Source: Babylonia areolata (Eukaryota; Mollusca; Gastropoda; Neogastropoda; Buccinidae). From it: a stretch of 64,000 nt of DNA. The stretch lies in NCBI RefSeq assembly GCF_041734735.1, contig NC_134903.1, forward strand, positions 740,001 to 804,000, given 5' to 3'. Made by a program: the position numbers and the translations under genes. Positions 1 through 11,745 of this stretch are shown one piece after another. The notes beneath the pieces were generated by a model. The model was not told the origin of the DNA and did not search any database. It saw only the letters and a list, made by a program, of their open reading frames with translations. The first letter of the stretch is position 1, and each line of letters opens with the position of its first letter.

Positions 1-625
1 CAGTAACATAAAATGACATTGGTTAGAGAGGCCGTTGGTAACACTACCAGTAACATAAAATGGCATTGGTTAGAGAGGTCGTTGGTTAGACTACCAGTAA
101 CATAAAATGGCATTGGTTGGAGAGGTCATTGGTAACACTACCAGTATCATAAAATGGCATTGGTTAGATAGGTCATTGGTAACACTACCAGTAACATAAA
201 ATGGCATTGGTTAGAGAGGTCATTAGTTGCGCTACCAGTATCATAAAATGGCATTGGTTAGAGAGGTCGTTGGTAACACTACCAGTAACATAAAATGGCA
301 TTGGTTGGAGAGGTCATTGGTAACACTACCAGTAACATAAAATGACATTGGTTAGAGAGGTCGTTGGTTGTGCTACTAGTAACATAAAATGGCATTGGTT
401 AGAGAGGTCATTAGTTGCGCTACCAGTATCATAAAATGGCATTGGTTAGAGAGGTCGTTGGTAACACTACCAGTAACATAAAATGGCATTGGTTAGAGAG
501 GTCGTTGGTAACACTACCAGTAACATAAAATGACATTGGTTAGAGAGGTCGTTGGTTGCACTACCAGTAACATAAAATGGCATTGGTTGGAGAAGTCGTT
601 GGTTGTGCTACCAGTAACATAAAAT
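1..625. repeat. 47-bp tandem satellite, about 13 copies
   Basis: A unit of about 47 bp containing 'accagtaacataaaatggc' and 'ttggttagagaggtc' repeats from the first base of the window, so the array extends beyond the left edge. Copies differ by scattered substitutions and by a short variable segment ('ggtaacact' versus 'ggttgtgct'). No coding potential is seen. Confidence 0.9.
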
Positions 626-693
626 TACTGAAAGTTGCCAACAACAGAATGACATATGACATCATAGAGTGATATTATTTGTTGTTATTTTTG

Positions 694-694
<1 letters not shown>

Positions 695-749
<55 letters not shown>

Positions 750-753
750 GTGT
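695..753. repeat. (TG)n microsatellite
   Basis: An almost pure TG dinucleotide run with one interruption near its end. Confidence 0.9.
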
Positions 754-1012
754 AAAAATCAAAGTCAAATTCAAAATTGTTTAATTTGTTAGGACTTTGG
801 CCCATACAAATGGAGTTCACATTCATGGAATTACTGAATATAATTCATGAACACACACATTCTACGAGTGTTTTTTCCTCACTGAATAAGCACTGAACAC
901 AATTTACCCAGTCTCAAAATTACGTCGTCGCTTGCACTATACAGCAGCATTGGCTAGCTTGAATAATGAAGGAAAGGCAAAATCAATCAGATGAATAACA
1001 ATGACTAAACAA

Positions 1013-1172
1013 TAAAGAAGAAGAAGAAGAAGAAGAAGAAGAAGAAGAAGAAGAAGAAGAAGAAGAAGAAGAAGAAGAAGAAGATGATGATGATGATGAT
1101 GATGAACAAGAACAAGAAAAGGAACAGTTACAAGAACAACAACAACAAAAACAGGAACAAGAATAACAAGAA

Positions 1173-1212
<40 letters not shown>

Positions 1213-1250
1213 CTGATGTTGATGATGATGTTGATGATGATGATTATGCA
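1013..1250. repeat. Compound trinucleotide repeat (AAG, GAT, AAC, CTG, ATG)
   Basis: Runs of AAG, GAT, mixed AAC/AAG, CTG and ATG follow one another. Frames through it read as poly-Leu, poly-Gln/His or poly-Met on either strand. These are repeat artefacts, with no domain or splice context. The flanks at 754-1012 and 1251-1700 show no recognisable feature. Confidence 0.85.
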
Positions 1251-1708
1251 GCATGGACTTAGCGCACGTAAAAGAACTCATGGCAACAGAAGGGTAGTCC
1301 CTGGCAAAATTCTGAACAAAAATCCACTTCGACAGGAAAACAAAACTACAATCTGTTTGACAAAAAAGAGTAATACAAATACAAATAAAAGTCAGATCGT
1401 TGTAAGACATACAGGTTTGGCATCGTTAAACAGGCGATGACGAATCACAATTTCGTGTTGTGTTCTGTCTTATGCCTGTAGGCAGACTACAGATGTTGAA
1501 CGTGGTCAGTCCTGTTGGCCTTCAGATCAACCGTGCAGTGGCATGTTGCTGTCTGTACTTTGTTGGTCAGATTCTGAGAGCAACCGGAAATAAGACGGTT
1601 GCAATAAATCAAGAAAAAAAACAACATATGACCATCAGATAATTTCTGGCGTTTGGGATGTGTTGAGTTACCAAATGGAAATGGTTTGTCTTCAGTGAAT
1701 GTGGAATG

Positions 1709-1800
1709 AACAGCAAGCGATTGGCACGTGCTGGCTGTGGTTCAGATGACAGTGAACAGCAAGCGATTGGCACGTGCTGGCTGTGGTTCAGATGACAGTG
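1709..1800. repeat. 46-bp direct duplication
   Basis: Two adjacent identical 46-bp copies beginning 'aacagcaagcgattggcacg'. Identity suggests a recent slippage or duplication event. Confidence 0.9.
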
Positions 1801-1972
1801 AGCAGTGAGATTAAGGTTTTTAAGTGCACAGGATGACTGACACAAATATTCCTCCAGGTCTGTCGGCTCTGTTAAAGCCTGGCTCTCCGCAAACTGATTT
1901 TCTCCGTTCATTTTCTCCGTTCATTCTGCAATGTTGTCAGTTCAACGTGCTTTGTTGGGTGGGTGGCTGGGG

Positions 1973-2004
<32 letters not shown>

Positions 2005-2020
2005 GCGTGTGTGCGTGTTT
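1973..2020. repeat. (GT)n microsatellite
   Basis: GT run with a few GC interruptions. The following 2021-2410 is unique-looking sequence with no feature seen apart from the 3' end signals listed below. Confidence 0.85.
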
Positions 2021-2412
2021 CAAACGTCTCCCTCCCTCAACAGCTGACTGGAGGACAGCTGAATAGCTATAGCAAGGCCATTCGGCCTTGATTTGTGGCC
2101 ATTCCAACATAGTTTTTTTTTGTTTTTTTTATAACTGACGTCAGAAGAACTTGATGATTAAGGTCAAGAGTGCTGCATGATGGTTTTGGTGCATGTGTTC
2201 ACTGGTGATGTGATCTGTGTGTCCGGTGTTTAGCATCGTGCGACATGGTCTCAATTCTTTTCACTTCCACCGTCAGGGCCCACGTCCCGCATGCAGACAG
2301 GTGTTTGAAGGGCATTACACGATGTCAGCAGACTGAAGATGGAAGGGACACAGTGTAAGAAGACGTGTCTGATCTCAGTGGCATTATGTGGTCTTAGCGA
2401 AATACGTTTGAA

Positions 2413-2428
2413 TTTATTTGTATTTATT
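2413..2428 (-). promoter_or_regulatory. Candidate polyadenylation signals of receptor gene 1
   Basis: On the minus strand two AATAAA hexamers (2428-2423 and 2418-2413) lie immediately after the receptor stop codon at 2434-2432. If used, the 3' UTR would be only some 20-40 nt. AATAAA is also common by chance in AT-rich DNA, so this is a candidate only. Confidence 0.45.
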
Positions 2429-2431
2429 TAC

Positions 2432-5400
2432 TCATTGCATAATCTTTCTTTTTGAAGACTGTTCCAATCGTGACTTTAACAGTTTTAACATTTTTTCCTC
2501 TTGGGCTTTCCCTCGTCGCTGTGTCACCACAGTCCACACGTACAACAGAGGGTTGAGGGCAGCGTTGAGAGGTGACATGAACACCACCAGGGTTCCACGG
2601 ATCTTGTCTGACACAGCCACACCACCTGCTGACATCACCGTGACCAGGCCGAATGAAATCCAGCAAGCAGCAGTCATGACAGCCACTTTTCTCATCAGGT
2701 GGACCAAGGAATACACTGACCTTTTTGTCGGTTCCAACACAATTCTATATTTGGGTGTCAGTCTTCGGATATTATGTTGGCCAGCTACAATTATTATGCT
2801 TGAAATAAAATTGATTACTACAATGACACTGAACCACCTGAATTCTCGATTAGACCTGTAACGTTGAAATAAAGCCATACGACAAAGACCAGACTGACCA
2901 GAGAGGCCCCAGTGTGACAGTCCAGGAAGAAATGGGACCAATGAAAAGGAAATTCCCGCTAACCAAATTAGTGCACACGTGAAATGAAGTGACCATTTAT
3001 CTAATGCCCACGAGTTGTTTGGGAAGTGGAGAAGGACGGCATGGTTGAGAGTGATGATCAGGATGATAAAAACTGTCATCTCATTGGACAGAAAGAACAG
3101 AAAACCACTCACCTTGCACGTGAAACTTTCGGTCCACGTCTTTTCAAACAGGGTGTATTCTCCATCAAATATAGCATTTGCTGCCAAGATAATGCCAAGA
3201 TGGATTCCCATACATATATAAGCAACATTTAGATGGACAAAGAGCAGCGGGAAATTGGTTCCAAATAATCCCTTGACAGCACAGGAGGAGGGCAAGCACA
3301 CCGTGTTACCAGCAACAGCAAAGGCACACACAGCCCAGAAGAAACAGCTGTGCAGTTCGGATGGAATCAATGTTTGGCATGAAGGAAATACAACCTCAGC
3401 TGATACGCATTTTACTTTGCCTGTTTGTTCTGTAAATATATTATCACAGCAAATCCTGTAATCTGATGAGAAGACATAATTCAAACGGCACGACCTTAAA
3501 AACAAATCAAATGGAAATAGTCTCAGTGCATTTTCTCTCATGTCCAGTTCAATCAATCCTGGCATGTTTTTGAATCCTTCACTTCCAATGACTTTCACGT
3601 CAGAAAAGGATATATTCATGTACTGTACACAGGGCAAGTAGAGAGAAACTTCACTGTCAAGCATATTCAGAAATGTGTTCGACACATCTATTCGCCTCAG
3701 CGAGTAATGAATATTCCTTGATACTTTGCTTGTAAGTTCATGCAGTGGGTTATTTGCAAATGATATCATTCTCAAATTCGGCAGCCAAAGAAAAACAGTC
3801 ACATCAAGCGATCTCAGATGGTTGTTGGCAAGACAGAGGGACTGTAAGTTGGGAAGGTTGACACCTGACACATTGTGCATGGAACAAAAGGACAGACCCA
3901 GGTGAATAAGGTGTGAGCTTTTCCTGAAACCTGTCAGCGTCATTCCTGACCCAGCGCCGTCCACGAATCGCAGTGCAGAGAAGCGGTCAGTAGGGAAAGG
4001 GTTATTACACCTGAAATAATAACCTTGACACAGACAACTATCGGGACAGGTCATGTCACACATTAGTTCGTCATCCTGCTGTGGACACTGACCCCAACCA
4101 TCACACAGATGGTATTCATGCACGCACACTTTGGAATCTGTACATTGGTAGAGGTGAGGACAAGCCACTGTACCACAGTCTAGTTCATCTTCTCCATACA
4201 CACAGTCAGAAAACCCATTGCATCGAGTGTAGATTGGAAGACAGTACAACCACTCAGCAGTACATCGATAATGAGTGTCGGGACAGGAGTCTTGGGGTTT
4301 CATCTCCTGCTGAGTGAAGTATCCTGCACCATCCAAGACAATGTAGAATCGTTGCCTCTGAATGTCCCCTCTGAATGGAAAGTTCGGTGTTCCTTTTGCC
4401 GGACAATCAACCTCGTCAGAATCATCCAGACAATCACAATATTCATTACAACGCTGGCTGTGCAATACGCACTGAGAGTTAAAGCACAGGAATCCATTAC
4501 ACGTCGTCCATTCACAAAATGACTCATCACTGTTGTCTGGGCAGTCTTGTCTTAAGTTGCACACGAAAGTGTAATGTACTCTAACAATATCATCATCACA
4601 TCTGAACATTCCGTATGTACCTTTAAAGCTCACCCCAGAGGAAGCTATGCGATAATTCTGCCTGAAACTCATATTCATAAATATGTGAGGCTGTAAATAC
4701 CTTGTTTTACCACAGTTGCTTTGTAAGTTTGAAAACAAAAATGCATGTGATAGTTGTTTATCTGGACAGAAAAATAGGAACTGACGTGTGTTTGTCAAGG
4801 GGGGCAGTTGTGAAGGAACTTGAGCAATACTTTGTATGGAGGGAACATGAAGTAGCGATGGAGGGTGCATTTCACACAGTGACTGATAACAAAACACCTT
4901 CTTCAGCCTTGTGTGGGAGGAAATGACCATAGAAGGAAAATCCACACTTTGGGTCGTCCTTGAAGGGTGGTAGGGATGCTTTACTCTTATGTGGTTCAAG
5001 TTGTAGATCAGTGTGCCGTCAGACCATTTGGGAAACTTGCTGTATGTGAAGGGCACTGTGTCCCACCCTGTTGTGTACCCCAAGCACAATGTAAATTCGA
5101 CAAATTGTTTGAAAATGTGTACAACGTCTTCACGTTCCTCTCTGTTCTTTATTGAAGCCAGTTTTCCACCTGCACTTCTGCACTTGAAATGCCACCAGTG
5201 ATGAGTGTTATACTTGTCGGATGTGACCAGTTTAAAACATTTGTTACGTGAAGCCACCAGACCCTGACAGTCAGGACTGCTGAAGGGACAGTGTTCTGTT
5301 TCATCCTGACCAGCTTCACACTCTGTCCTCAGGTTGCAGTCTAGATGATCCTGGAAATCAGAATAACTGGACACAGAACAATTAAACAAGCCAGTGGACA

Positions 5401-6201
5401 ACTTGTGGGGCTTTTTGCTCTCAGGTAGAGTAGAAAAATAAAGCTTCATATTCTGATTCAGACGGGTGACATGAAGCTGGATGAAGAGGTATGATGTCAG
5501 AAAGACATTCACCAGAGATAACTGGTCAATGCACCAGGTTTTTACACTTGGAGTTGCATTTGTTTCCCGGTAATTCAGTAATGGCTGTGGTTTTGTTACA
5601 TAATAGTTGGGATAGTAGAGCTGCTGTACACTGATCAATATAACTTGGTCACTGCATGTCTTCAGCTCTGTACTGAAAACTATCGCTTCCCAGTAGTACA
5701 TCATGTATACATTTGGTGTTATCAAATAGCCAGCAGATTTCAATATATGTGTTCTGATAAACTTTCTATGCTTAATTTCAACGATGCTGATGTTAACTAA
5801 GGGACTGTTGCTATGATCCATGGAAACATAGTTTGTAAGTGGTTGAAAATATAGTTCTTTGAGGCTCTGATACATGCATCCGACTATATACGTTCCTAAC
5901 TGGTATATGATATTTGTTTGCCAGTAACTTGCATTACACCAATAGGATAAGAGTCGCATTTGAACCTGTATTCGCATTTTTCGTGAAACAACCACACGCA
6001 TTCTACAGAAAGATGTCGAATCATCACACACACCGTACACTGCTCCTTTCGAGTACTGCGGCCTGTTGCTGGCACAGTCTGAAAGCTTCACCTGCAGGAG
6101 AGTGTAGGCTGTTTTATTTTGATTGATAAAGTATCCTATACCTGGACAGATGGCCCCGAGTACCGTGGTGTTGATGATGCCCTTGTTCGGGACTCCGTGA
6201 T
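2432..6201 (-). CDS. GRL101-like LDLa/C-type lectin/LRR seven-helix receptor, paralog 1 (main exon)
   Basis: This is a large cell-surface receptor of the GRL101 type, in the same broad group as the leucine-rich-repeat (relaxin-receptor-like) GPCRs; its ligand is unknown. Reading down the minus strand there is a CUB-like N-terminal region, a short LDLa module (about 5340-5280), a C-type-lectin-like domain (about 5275-4870, ending FCYQSLCE), four LDLa modules (4600-4055; SDE/DELDC calcium motifs), a cysteine-rich LRR cap (CPDSCLC), leucine-rich repeats, a C-terminal LRR cap with CC, then seven membrane helices (about 3340-2500) with NPLLY in helix 7. The DRY position at the end of helix 3 reads LNHA (about 3045), unlike paralog 2. 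The open frame continues upstream to 6697, but a strong splice acceptor (pyrimidine-rich stretch then TTGGTCACAG, AG at 6203-6202) suggests the exon begins at 6201; upstream codons come from a 39-bp minisatellite. Intron phase 1 matches paralog 2. Confidence 0.85.
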
Positions 6202-6288
6202 CTGTGACCAAGTCAGCAGAGACACACAAAAAACGACATGATACATTTTGTGTTTCAGGCCTCAGACAGATGAACTGATGCTCTAAGA

Positions 6289-6640
6289 TATACTTGGTCA
6301 AGAGGCGCCACGCACTGACCGTTAAGATATACTTGGTCAAGAGGCGCCACGCACTGACCGTTAAGATATACTTGGTCAAGAGGCGCCACGCACTGACCGT
6401 TAAGATATACTTGGTCAAGAGGCGCCACGTACTCACCGTTAAGATATACTTGGTCAAGAGGCGCCACGCACTGACCGTTAAGATATACTTGGTCAAGAGG
6501 CGCCACGCACTGACCGTTAAGATATACTTGGTCAAGAGGCGCCACGCACTGACCCTTAAGATATACTTGGTCAAGAGGCGCCACGCACTGACCGTTAAGA
6601 TATACTTGGTCAAGAGGCGCCACGCACTGACCGTTACGTG
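6289..6640. repeat. 39-bp minisatellite, nine copies, in the presumed 5' intron of receptor 1
   Basis: Unit of 39 bp beginning 'aagatatacttggtcaagag', nearly identical between copies. Because 39 is divisible by three, the array is open in several frames on both strands. It fuses in frame to the receptor as nine 13-residue VSAWRLLTKYILT repeats. This is most likely intronic sequence rather than protein. Confidence 0.9.
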
Positions 6641-6758
6641 AAAAGATCGATAACTCAAACATTCACTGATTAACCCACTGAGTAAGTCAGTAAGCATGGT
6701 AGTAAGACAGTAATGATGGAAGAAGCTGGCTGTCTATGCACTACAATTTTAGATAGCA

Positions 6759-7102
6759 CTTCAGAACCAAGTGCAGTGTTCAACACTTAAAGGAAGCATG
6801 CCACTGGTAAGACAACTTCAGAACCAACTGCAGTGTTCAACACTTAAAGGAAGCATGCCACTGGTAAGACAACTTCAGAACCAGCTGCAGTGTTCAATAC
6901 TTACCGGAAGCATGCCACTGGTAAGACAACTTCAGAACCAACTGCAGTGTTCAACACTTAAAGGAAGCATGCCACTGGTAAGACAACTTCAGAACCAACT
7001 GCAGTGTTCAACACTTAAAGGAAGCATGCCACTGGTAAGACAACTTCAGAACCAAGTGCAGTGTTCAACACTTACAGGAAGCATGCCACTGGTAAGACAA
7101 CT
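6759..7102. repeat. 57-bp minisatellite, six copies
   Basis: Unit of 57 bp with 'ttcagaaccaactgcagtg' and 'aggaagcatgccactgg'. It too is a multiple of three and yields a spurious plus-strand ORF. It lies between the main exon of receptor 1 and its candidate signal exon. Confidence 0.9.
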
Positions 7103-7208
7103 TCGCGCACTCGCTCTTTGTGGCAGAACATCAGTCCTCTCTTCTGTACTGACAGTGAATGATAATGCTGATGACGATACCAGAGTATTCCTTTTAGACA
7201 GTGTACAC

Positions 7209-7281
7209 CGAAAGGTGGCATCACTGTGTCGCCAGGAGCACTGGTTGAAGTTGCAACACAGAAAACAAAATGTACAGACAT
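7209..7281 (-). CDS. Candidate signal-peptide exon of receptor gene 1
   Basis: An ATG at 7281-7279 opens MSVHFVFCVATSTSAPGD, a short hydrophobic stretch resembling a weak signal peptide. After 24 codons and one extra base there is a GTGTAC donor (GT at 7208-7207). Phase 1 fits the phase of the acceptor at 6202, and the same phase is seen in paralog 2. The resulting 1007-bp intron would hold both minisatellites. Support is positional only; another upstream exon is possible. Confidence 0.3.
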
Positions 7282-7408
7282 GTCTTTCCGAAAAAACAAC
7301 AACAAACAAAACCTATCAATACCAAAACTATTTTACACAAAGCCCCCACATGTATAGAAAGCTCGAAAATGCAATTAAGATGACAATAAGCTGCCCATGA
7401 AAAGCACA

Positions 7409-7609
7409 GAATGATTGATGATGATAGTGATGATGTTGGTGATGGTTGTGATGATGATGTTGGTGACAGTCATGATGATGATGGTGACAGTGATGATGAC
7501 AGTCATGATGATGATAATGATGATGATGATGGTGACAGTCATGATGATGGTGGTGACAGTCATGATGATGATGATGATGATGATGATGGTGGTGACAGTC
7601 ATGATGATG

Positions 7610-7659
<50 letters not shown>

Positions 7660-7678
7660 AATGGTGACAGTCATGATG

Positions 7679-7710
<32 letters not shown>

Positions 7711-7732
7711 GATGATGATGGTGGTGACAGTC

Positions 7733-7779
<47 letters not shown>

Positions 7780-7807
7780 GATGATGATGGTGGTGACAGT
7801 CATGATG

Positions 7808-7862
<55 letters not shown>

Positions 7863-7901
7863 CGATGATGATGATAATGGTGACAGTCATGATGATGATG
7901 G

Positions 7902-7963
<62 letters not shown>

Positions 7964-7975
7964 GTGACAGTCATG

Positions 7976-8007
<32 letters not shown>

Positions 8008-8065
8008 GATGGTGATGATGATGGTGATGATGATGATGATGATGATGATGATGGTGACAGTCATG

Positions 8066-8116
<51 letters not shown>

Positions 8117-8362
8117 GTGATGATGATGGTGATGATGATGACGATGATGATGATGATGGTGACAGTCATGATGATGATGATGATGATGATGGTGACAGTC
8201 ATGATGATGATGATGATGATGATGATGATGGTGACAGTCATGATGACAATGATGATGAAGATGATGATGGTGACAGTCACGATGATGATGATGATGGTGA
8301 TGATGATGATGGTGACAGTCACGATGATGATGATGATGGTGATGATGATGATGGTGACAGTC

Positions 8363-8410
<48 letters not shown>

Positions 8411-8419
8411 GTGACAGTC

Positions 8420-8455
<36 letters not shown>

Positions 8456-8485
8456 GTGACAGTCATGATGATGATGGTGACAGTC

Positions 8486-8533
<48 letters not shown>

Positions 8534-8542
8534 GTGACAGTC

Positions 8543-8584
<42 letters not shown>

Positions 8585-8768
8585 GTGACAGTCATGATGA
8601 TGATGGTGACAGTCATGATGATGATGATGGTGACAGTCATGATGATGATGGTGACAGTCATGATGATGATGGTGACAGTCATGATGATGATGATGACAGT
8701 CTTTATGATGATGATGATGATGATGATGGTGACAGTCATGATGATGATGACGATGATGGTGACGTCAT
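7409..8768. repeat. 1.36-kb (GAT)n array with interspersed GGTGACAGTCAT modules
   Basis: Runs of GAT of varying length are punctuated roughly forty times by GGTGACAGTCAT. Three frames are open (poly-Asp/His, poly-Met/Val, poly-Ile/Thr) simply because the unit is a trinucleotide repeat. No protein is inferred. The following 8769-9210 shows no feature. Confidence 0.95.
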
Positions 8769-9214
8769 GGTAACATCCCGACAACACAAACACAGAGACA
8801 GAAATGTTCAGCTCGGTTCTTTACTGTGGTCCCACTTGAAACGCATTTCCAGACACAAAAATCTAACACCTTAACCGCAGTACCATTTTCATTCAGTCAC
8901 ATGATAAAACAGCATAGTTAACTCAAAAATAAATATAGAAACTCTGGCACCAGTTTTGTGGGATAATGTCAGTTCACTTGAAGTGGAACATGAGTCAAGC
9001 CCGTTCATGGACGACGAGTGTCAGTGAGCACACTGCAGACCTGAAGTCGCATGCTAGCAGTTAGTACGGGGCGGGGTACATTGGGTAAGGAAGTTCTTGG
9101 GAATATGGAGGTTGGGAGAGGGAGTGGGCGTGAGGGAATGTTGGGTGGACAGGGCATTAGGGGAACGAAGACCGCCGCAGAGACAAATCCTGGAGTTCCG
9201 CTAGGGTGATGGCA

Positions 9215-9342
9215 GACAGGGAAATCCCACAGGGAAAACCCACAGGGAAATCCCATCGGGAAACCCCACAGGGAAAACCCACAGGAAAAACCACAGAGAA
9301 AACCGACAGGGAAAACCCACAGGAAAAACCACAGGGAAAGCA
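9215..9342. repeat. Degenerate short repeat, cacagggaaaaccca type
   Basis: About nine imperfect copies of a 13-16 bp unit 'acagggaaa(a/t)ccc'. Copies vary in length. Confidence 0.8.
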
Positions 9343-9344
9343 CT

Positions 9345-9475
9345 GTTGCAGCCGTCAGTCAGCTCTGCCCAAGTAAGCAGCTTATTGTGCAAATGACCCC
9401 GAGTTTGTAAAGCACTTAGAGCTTGGTCTCCGACCGAGGATAGGGGCTATAAAGGTATCCATATCAAATCAAACG
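9345..9475 (+). mobile_element. SINE fragment, type B (3' part)
   Basis: The segment from 'cagctctgcccaagtaagcag' through 'agagcttggtctccgaccg' to 'ggggctataaaggtatcc' recurs at 30691-30840 and 50335-50500. It ends in an AATCAA-type tail. Dispersed copies, diverged from one another, with a shared 3' end support a SINE; the head is missing or too diverged to identify. Confidence 0.6.
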
Positions 9476-9582
9476 AAATGAAATCAATAATAGCTTGGTC
9501 AGAGAGCCAAAAAGAAAACCATTGAACACAAGATGAAAAAAACATTATTACATTATTCACACCCGCCCCCCTACACACACCC

Positions 9583-9584
9583 CC

Positions 9585-9641
<57 letters not shown>

Positions 9642-9654
9642 GTACGCGCACACG

Positions 9655-9685
<31 letters not shown>
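9583..9685. repeat. (CA)n microsatellite
   Basis: Two CA runs separated by a short CG-containing interruption. Confidence 0.9.
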
Positions 9686-9686
<1 letters not shown>

Positions 9687-9817
9687 TTAGTCACAGTACA
9701 CAATTGTAAATAGTACACAATCAAAAACCTACAAATTCTGAAACTCTCAAACTCACTTACTCACTGATAGTCATATTAGTTCATACTGGAAAGGAGTAAG
9801 CTGTTGAAAATTATTCA

Positions 9818-9818
<1 letters not shown>

Positions 9819-9852
<34 letters not shown>
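9819..9852. repeat. Homopolymer of about 34 G
   Basis: Unbroken guanine tract, expected to be unstable and able to form G-quadruplexes. Its exact length in an assembly is unreliable. The neighbouring 9853-10200 is unique-looking with no feature seen. Confidence 0.85.
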
Positions 9853-9854
<2 letters not shown>

Positions 9855-10229
9855 AAGGTGGGTCTTCAGACTGGATTTGAAAGATGAGTGACGGAGAGGT
9901 TGAGGAAAATGACACTGTCTCCAATTTTACGATCGTTCGTTTCATTCACTCTTCTTTGCCGCATTTGTTCTGCTTCCGGTTCCAAACCCGCATTGAGTTT
10001 CAGTCTGCACCTTTGTTACTGACAGACAACAGGGATGGTGGTGATCTTCGTTCTGGTGTTGACACGACACAGGCTCCATGACCGGAAAGTCGCTGTTATC
10101 AGTGCCGGAGCTCAGCAAGTGGTGTCCAGCATATACTCATTCAGAACAAGCACCTCTGAGCACCACCAGCTGAGCAGCACAGCGGCGGGTGTTTGTGTGT
10201 GTGTGTGGGAGGGAGGGGGGGGGGGGGGG

Positions 10230-11085
10230 CTTCATGGCATCCCAACATTGATAGTCTCTGTGGGTTGTCAAGGTAGGTTTCCAACATTGATGGTCTGTGT
10301 GGGCTGTCAAGGTAGGTTTCCAACATTGATGGTCTGTGTGGGCTGTCAAGGTAGGTGTCCAACATTGATGGTCTGTGGGCTGTCAAGGTAGGTGTCCAAC
10401 ATTGATGGTCTGTGTGGGCTGTCAAGGTAGGCGTCCAACATTGATGGTCTGTGGGTCTGTGTGGGCTGTCAAGGTAGGTGTCCAACATTGATGGTCTGTG
10501 TGGGCTGTCAAGGTAGGTGTCCAACATTGATGGTCTGTGGGTCTGTGTGAGCTGTCAAGGTAGGTGTCCAACATTGATGGTCTGTGTGGGCTGTCAAGGT
10601 AGGTGTCTAACATTGATGGTCTGTGGGTCTGTGTGGGCTGTCAAGGTAGGTGTCCAACATTGATGGTCTGTGTGGGCTGTCAAGGTAGGTGTCTAACATT
10701 GATGGTCTGTGGGTCTGTGTGGGCTGTCAAGGTAGGTGTCCAACATTGATGGTCTGTGTGGGCTGTCAAGGTAGGTGTCTAACATTGATGGTCTGTGGGT
10801 CTGTGTGGGCTGTCAAGGTAGGTGTCCAACATTGATGGTCTGTGTGGGCTGTCAAGGTAGGTGTCCAACATTGATGGTCTCTGTGGGCTGTCAAGGTAGG
10901 TGCCCAACATGAATGGTCTGTGTGGGCTGTCAAGGTAGGTCTCCAACATTGATGGTCTATGTGGGCTGTCAAGGTAGGTGTCCAACATTGATGGTCTGTG
11001 GGTCTGTGTGGGCTGTCAAGGTAGGTGTCCAACATTGATGGTCTGTGTGGGCTGTCAAGGTAGGTGTCCAACATTGATGGTCTCT
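10230..11085. repeat. Minisatellite with alternating 39- and 47-bp units
   Basis: The core 'ccaacattgatggtctgtg' plus 'ggctgtcaaggtaggtgt' repeats about 20 times. Two unit lengths occur, differing by an 8-bp insert (gggtctgt). In the middle they alternate, giving an 86-bp higher-order period. Confidence 0.9.
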
Positions 11086-11094
11086 GGCTAGAAT

Positions 11095-11380
11095 GTGATT
11101 TTATTGGAGAGTGTCTTGCCCAAGTTATATCCCCACTCTCTCGGCCAATAGGGTTTTAGGAAGTTAGCGTTGGGATTATTCCCAAAGGCCAACTTACCCC
11201 AAAAGCTGCAGCACTAAGAGCCAGTGCAGTGTTGCCTCCTAGTTTGAGGGTCATAGTCCTTCACAAAACAAAAGACTTATCTGTAAATGATTTCCCATTT
11301 TTGCAGTAGAGAAACCATTGATAATACAGCTCTCACTTTGCTGTTGGCCCAACTGTGAACATGTCAATCTATGATATGAG
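11095..11380 (+). repeat. Dispersed repeat 'X', copy 1
   Basis: About 285 bp from 'ggagagtgtcttgccca' to 'ctgttggcccaactgt' closely match 58905-59190 and in part 57530-57660 and 59280-59365. The family has no ORF. It may be a SINE or a non-autonomous DNA element; the ends are not clear. Confidence 0.7.
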
Positions 11381-11399
11381 CTGAGTGTTTGGCTGAATA

Positions 11400-11745
11400 C
11401 AGCTCCATGGGGAACCAGTCTATACGGCTGCCGACAGGACCTGGAGAAGACAGTTCTATTCATTACTGATGTAGACTGCCCGTGAAAAGAAGACTCATTT
11501 ATCCAGGTACGCAACATTATGTTCCCTCTGTAGTACCTTTAGAATATGAGGTCTAGAACGACAAGCCGTATAGACAGATAAAATTCCATGAAGAACCAAT
11601 CTCTACGGCTGCCGACAGGACCTGAAGAAGACCGTTCTATTCATCACCTGTTGTAGACTACATGTGAGAAGAAGACTCATTTATCCAGATGTCCGTACGT
11701 AACATGGTGTTCCCTCTGCAGCACTTTTAGGGGATGAGGTCTATC
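11400..11745. repeat. Diverged tandem duplication of about 160 bp
   Basis: Segments 11400-11560 and 11585-11745 share 'acggctgccgacaggacctg', 'agaagactcatttatccag' and 'gttccctctg' in the same order with scattered changes. The function is unknown. The following 11750-12170 holds only a short TA run near 12017 and nothing else recognised. Confidence 0.75.

Noticed and set aside
937-1410. His/Gln/Leu-rich minus-strand ORF
   Set aside because: Trinucleotide repeats with short unique flanks and no recognisable domain.
6294-6641. Plus-strand MVKRRHALTVKIYL repeat protein
   Set aside because: Complementary reading of the 39-bp minisatellite.
7375-8874. Poly-Asp, poly-Met and poly-Ile proteins of about 450-490 residues
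   Set aside because: Simple (GAT)n repeat open in every frame.
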